In this document: positions 62,965 to 64,000 of the stretch, one piece after another
How positions within the stretch are numbered: the stretch's first letter is position 1
How the letters are laid out: every line of letters begins with the position of its first letter
Assembly: GCF_904846705.1 (NCBI RefSeq)
Contig: NZ_CAJHBS010000003.1
Coordinates: 173,070-237,069, forward strand
Direction: 5' to 3'
Source: Psychrobacter sp. Pi2-52
GTDB taxonomy: Bacteria > Pseudomonadota > Gammaproteobacteria > Pseudomonadales > Moraxellaceae
DNA: 64,000 nt
Program-made: the position numbers and the translations under genes
The notes under the pieces: model-generated
What the model was told of the DNA's origin: nothing
The model's database searches: none
Seen by the model: only the letters and a program-made list of their open reading frames with translations

Positions 62965-64000
62965 TCAGCTATCCAACAATACGTTGCCATAGTCATCACG
63001 CAAATCCTTTTTGACCATTTTCCCAGCGCCATTCAGCACAATGTTATCTACAAATATGACTTTATCTGGTATTTGCCAGCTGGCGATTTTACCTTCGTAA
63101 AAGCTCAGTACTTGCGACTCTTCAATTTCTGAATCTGGCTCCTTCACCACAATCAGTACTGGACGTTCGCTCCATTTTTTATGTTTTGCAGCAATAGCGG
63201 CCGCCATTCTTACCTGCGGATGGGCGACTGCGATGTTTTCTAGCTCTACTGACGATATCCACTCTCCACCAGATTTAATCAAATCTTTTGAGCGATCCCG
63301 AATATTCATATAGCCATCGGCATCAATGGTTGCAATATCACCTGTGTCGAACCAACCGTCTTCAGTTATCGCATCAGGATTCTCTGTGTAATAATCATTG
63401 ATGATCCAGTGCCCTTTAATCTGTAGGCGACCTTGAGACATACCATCTTCTTCGACTCGCTGTAGCGGCTCATCAGTATCTATGAGGCGTAGCTGAACGC
63501 CATAAGGTGGGCGACCTTGAGAGTTGCGTAATTCGTTAATCTCATCTTTACTCAGTGATTTATGCTTGGCCTTTATTTGATTCATCGTGCCAAGTGGACT
63601 GGTTTCTGTCATACCCCAGCCGTGTACCGCATCACAATTAAAATCTTCTCTGAAGGTTTTGATTACCGATGGTGGGCAAGCTGCTCCACCCACGATGGTA
63701 CGGGTCATACTATCAAGCTTGCTACCTCTGGCTTTGGCAGCGGTCAATAGACTTTGCCAAATCGTTGGAACGCCTAAAGCAACCGTGACATGACAATCAT
63801 CGATGAGAGATACTAAGCTATCACCATCGAGATTTGGACCAGGAAGTATGAGAGAGCAACCAGTCAAGGCAGCTGCATAAGGTGTGCCCCACGCATTGAC
63901 ATGGAACATCGGTACTACTGGCAGTAAAACATCTTGTGCAGAGAGCGCGGAGACATCAGGCATGCATAACGCCATCGCATGTAGCACAGAAGAGCGATGC
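62965..64000 (-). CDS. Acyl-CoA ligase (AlkK-like), 5' end outside the window
   Basis: The frame stays open to the window edge, so only the C-terminal 345 or so residues are seen; the internal ATG at 63987 is not the start. It shows the core of an AMP-forming acyl-CoA synthetase: VPMFHVNAWGTPYAA, the A3-A5 region VGGAACPPSVIK with GWGMTETSP, the TGDIATIDADGYMNI motif, RSKDLIKSGGEWISS and the final GKMVKKDLR with the catalytic Lys. Closest in memory to medium-chain AlkK-type ligases. It activates fatty acids for beta-oxidation or other use. It lies at the end of a plus-strand tRNA group and points towards it. Confidence 0.9.
   Translation of the reverse strand, partial: HRSSVLHAMALCMPDVSALSAQDVLLPVVPMFHVNAWGTPYAAALTGCSLILPGPNLDGDSLVSLIDDCHVTVALGVPTIWQSLLTAAKARGSKLDSMTRTIVGGAACPPSVIKTFREDFNCDAVHGWGMTETSPLGTMNQIKAKHKSLSKDEINELRNSQGRPPYGVQLRLIDTDEPLQRVEEDGMSQGRLQIKGHWIINDYYTENPDAITEDGWFDTGDIATIDADGYMNIRDRSKDLIKSGGEWISSVELENIAVAHPQVRMAAAIAAKHKKWSERPVLIVVKEPDSEIEESQVLSFYEGKIASWQIPDKVIFVDNIVLNGAGKMVKKDLRDDYGNVLLDS

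Noticed and set aside
1..64000. CRISPR arrays, insertion sequences and rRNA genes
   Set aside because: I looked for evenly spaced direct repeats, transposase motifs and rRNA signatures and saw none; the only repeats are those reported.

Overview
The window reads as chromosome of a gammaproteobacterium of the Moraxellaceae, most probably Psychrobacter. The base composition is moderately AT-rich, and the petA-petB-petC / sspA-sspB neighbourhood, the leuC-leuD-leuB order with a divergent LysR gene, FimV-like proteins and AlkK-type acyl-CoA ligase all fit. The genus call is my inference from protein character, not from a database search.

Layout. 1-1.05 kb is the right end of a mobile element: a P4-type integrase running off the left edge, ending near an intrinsic terminator. 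1.1-10.6 kb is housekeeping: dinB, queA, a FimV split over two genes, an asparaginase-like gene, truA and infA. 10.6-17.6 kb holds an L,D-transpeptidase and a leucine cluster (leuC, leuD, a lipoprotein gene, leuB) with a divergent LysR regulator. 17.6-25.8 kb holds putP, two tandem FadL-type outer membrane proteins, slyX and uup. 26.3-28.9 kb is the cytochrome bc1 operon petABC.

The most interesting region is 28,906-36,315, a 7.4 kb integrated element lying between petC and sspA. It is bounded by a 20-bp direct repeat that lies inside the petC transcription terminator, so a terminator hairpin exists at both junctions. Read right to left (all genes on the minus strand) it has a P4-type integrase, an AT-rich gene of unknown function, an AlpA-like regulator, three small overlapping genes, a DUF3987-type primase/helicase-like protein, a cluster of GGAAA/TTTCC repeats that looks like a replication origin, a zinc-ribbon-like protein, and three tandem paralogous small proteins resembling the core of phage terminase small subunits. 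No capsid, portal, tail or large-terminase genes are present. I read it as a compact phage satellite. Repeated TTGGTAGCC sites, paired at exactly 12-bp spacing near both ends, look like integrase arm sites.

36.4-41.4 kb: sspA, sspB, dcd, a DUF2804 protein, an unknown gene and mrp. 41.6-47.3 kb: ketone-body / short-chain acid use (hydroxybutyrate dehydrogenase, the two 3-oxoacid CoA-transferase subunits, AtoE, and a divergent GntP-type permease). 47.7-51 kb: metG and two unknown genes. 51.5-55.9 kb: an ABC importer with two tandem lipoprotein binding proteins, a permease and an ATPase. 56-59.6 kb: a YdeP/FdhF-type molybdenum oxidoreductase with FdhD. 60.3-62.2 kb: a sodium:solute symporter with a 44-residue companion membrane protein. 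62.4-62.7 kb: tRNA-Cys and tRNA-Leu. The window ends inside an acyl-CoA ligase gene.
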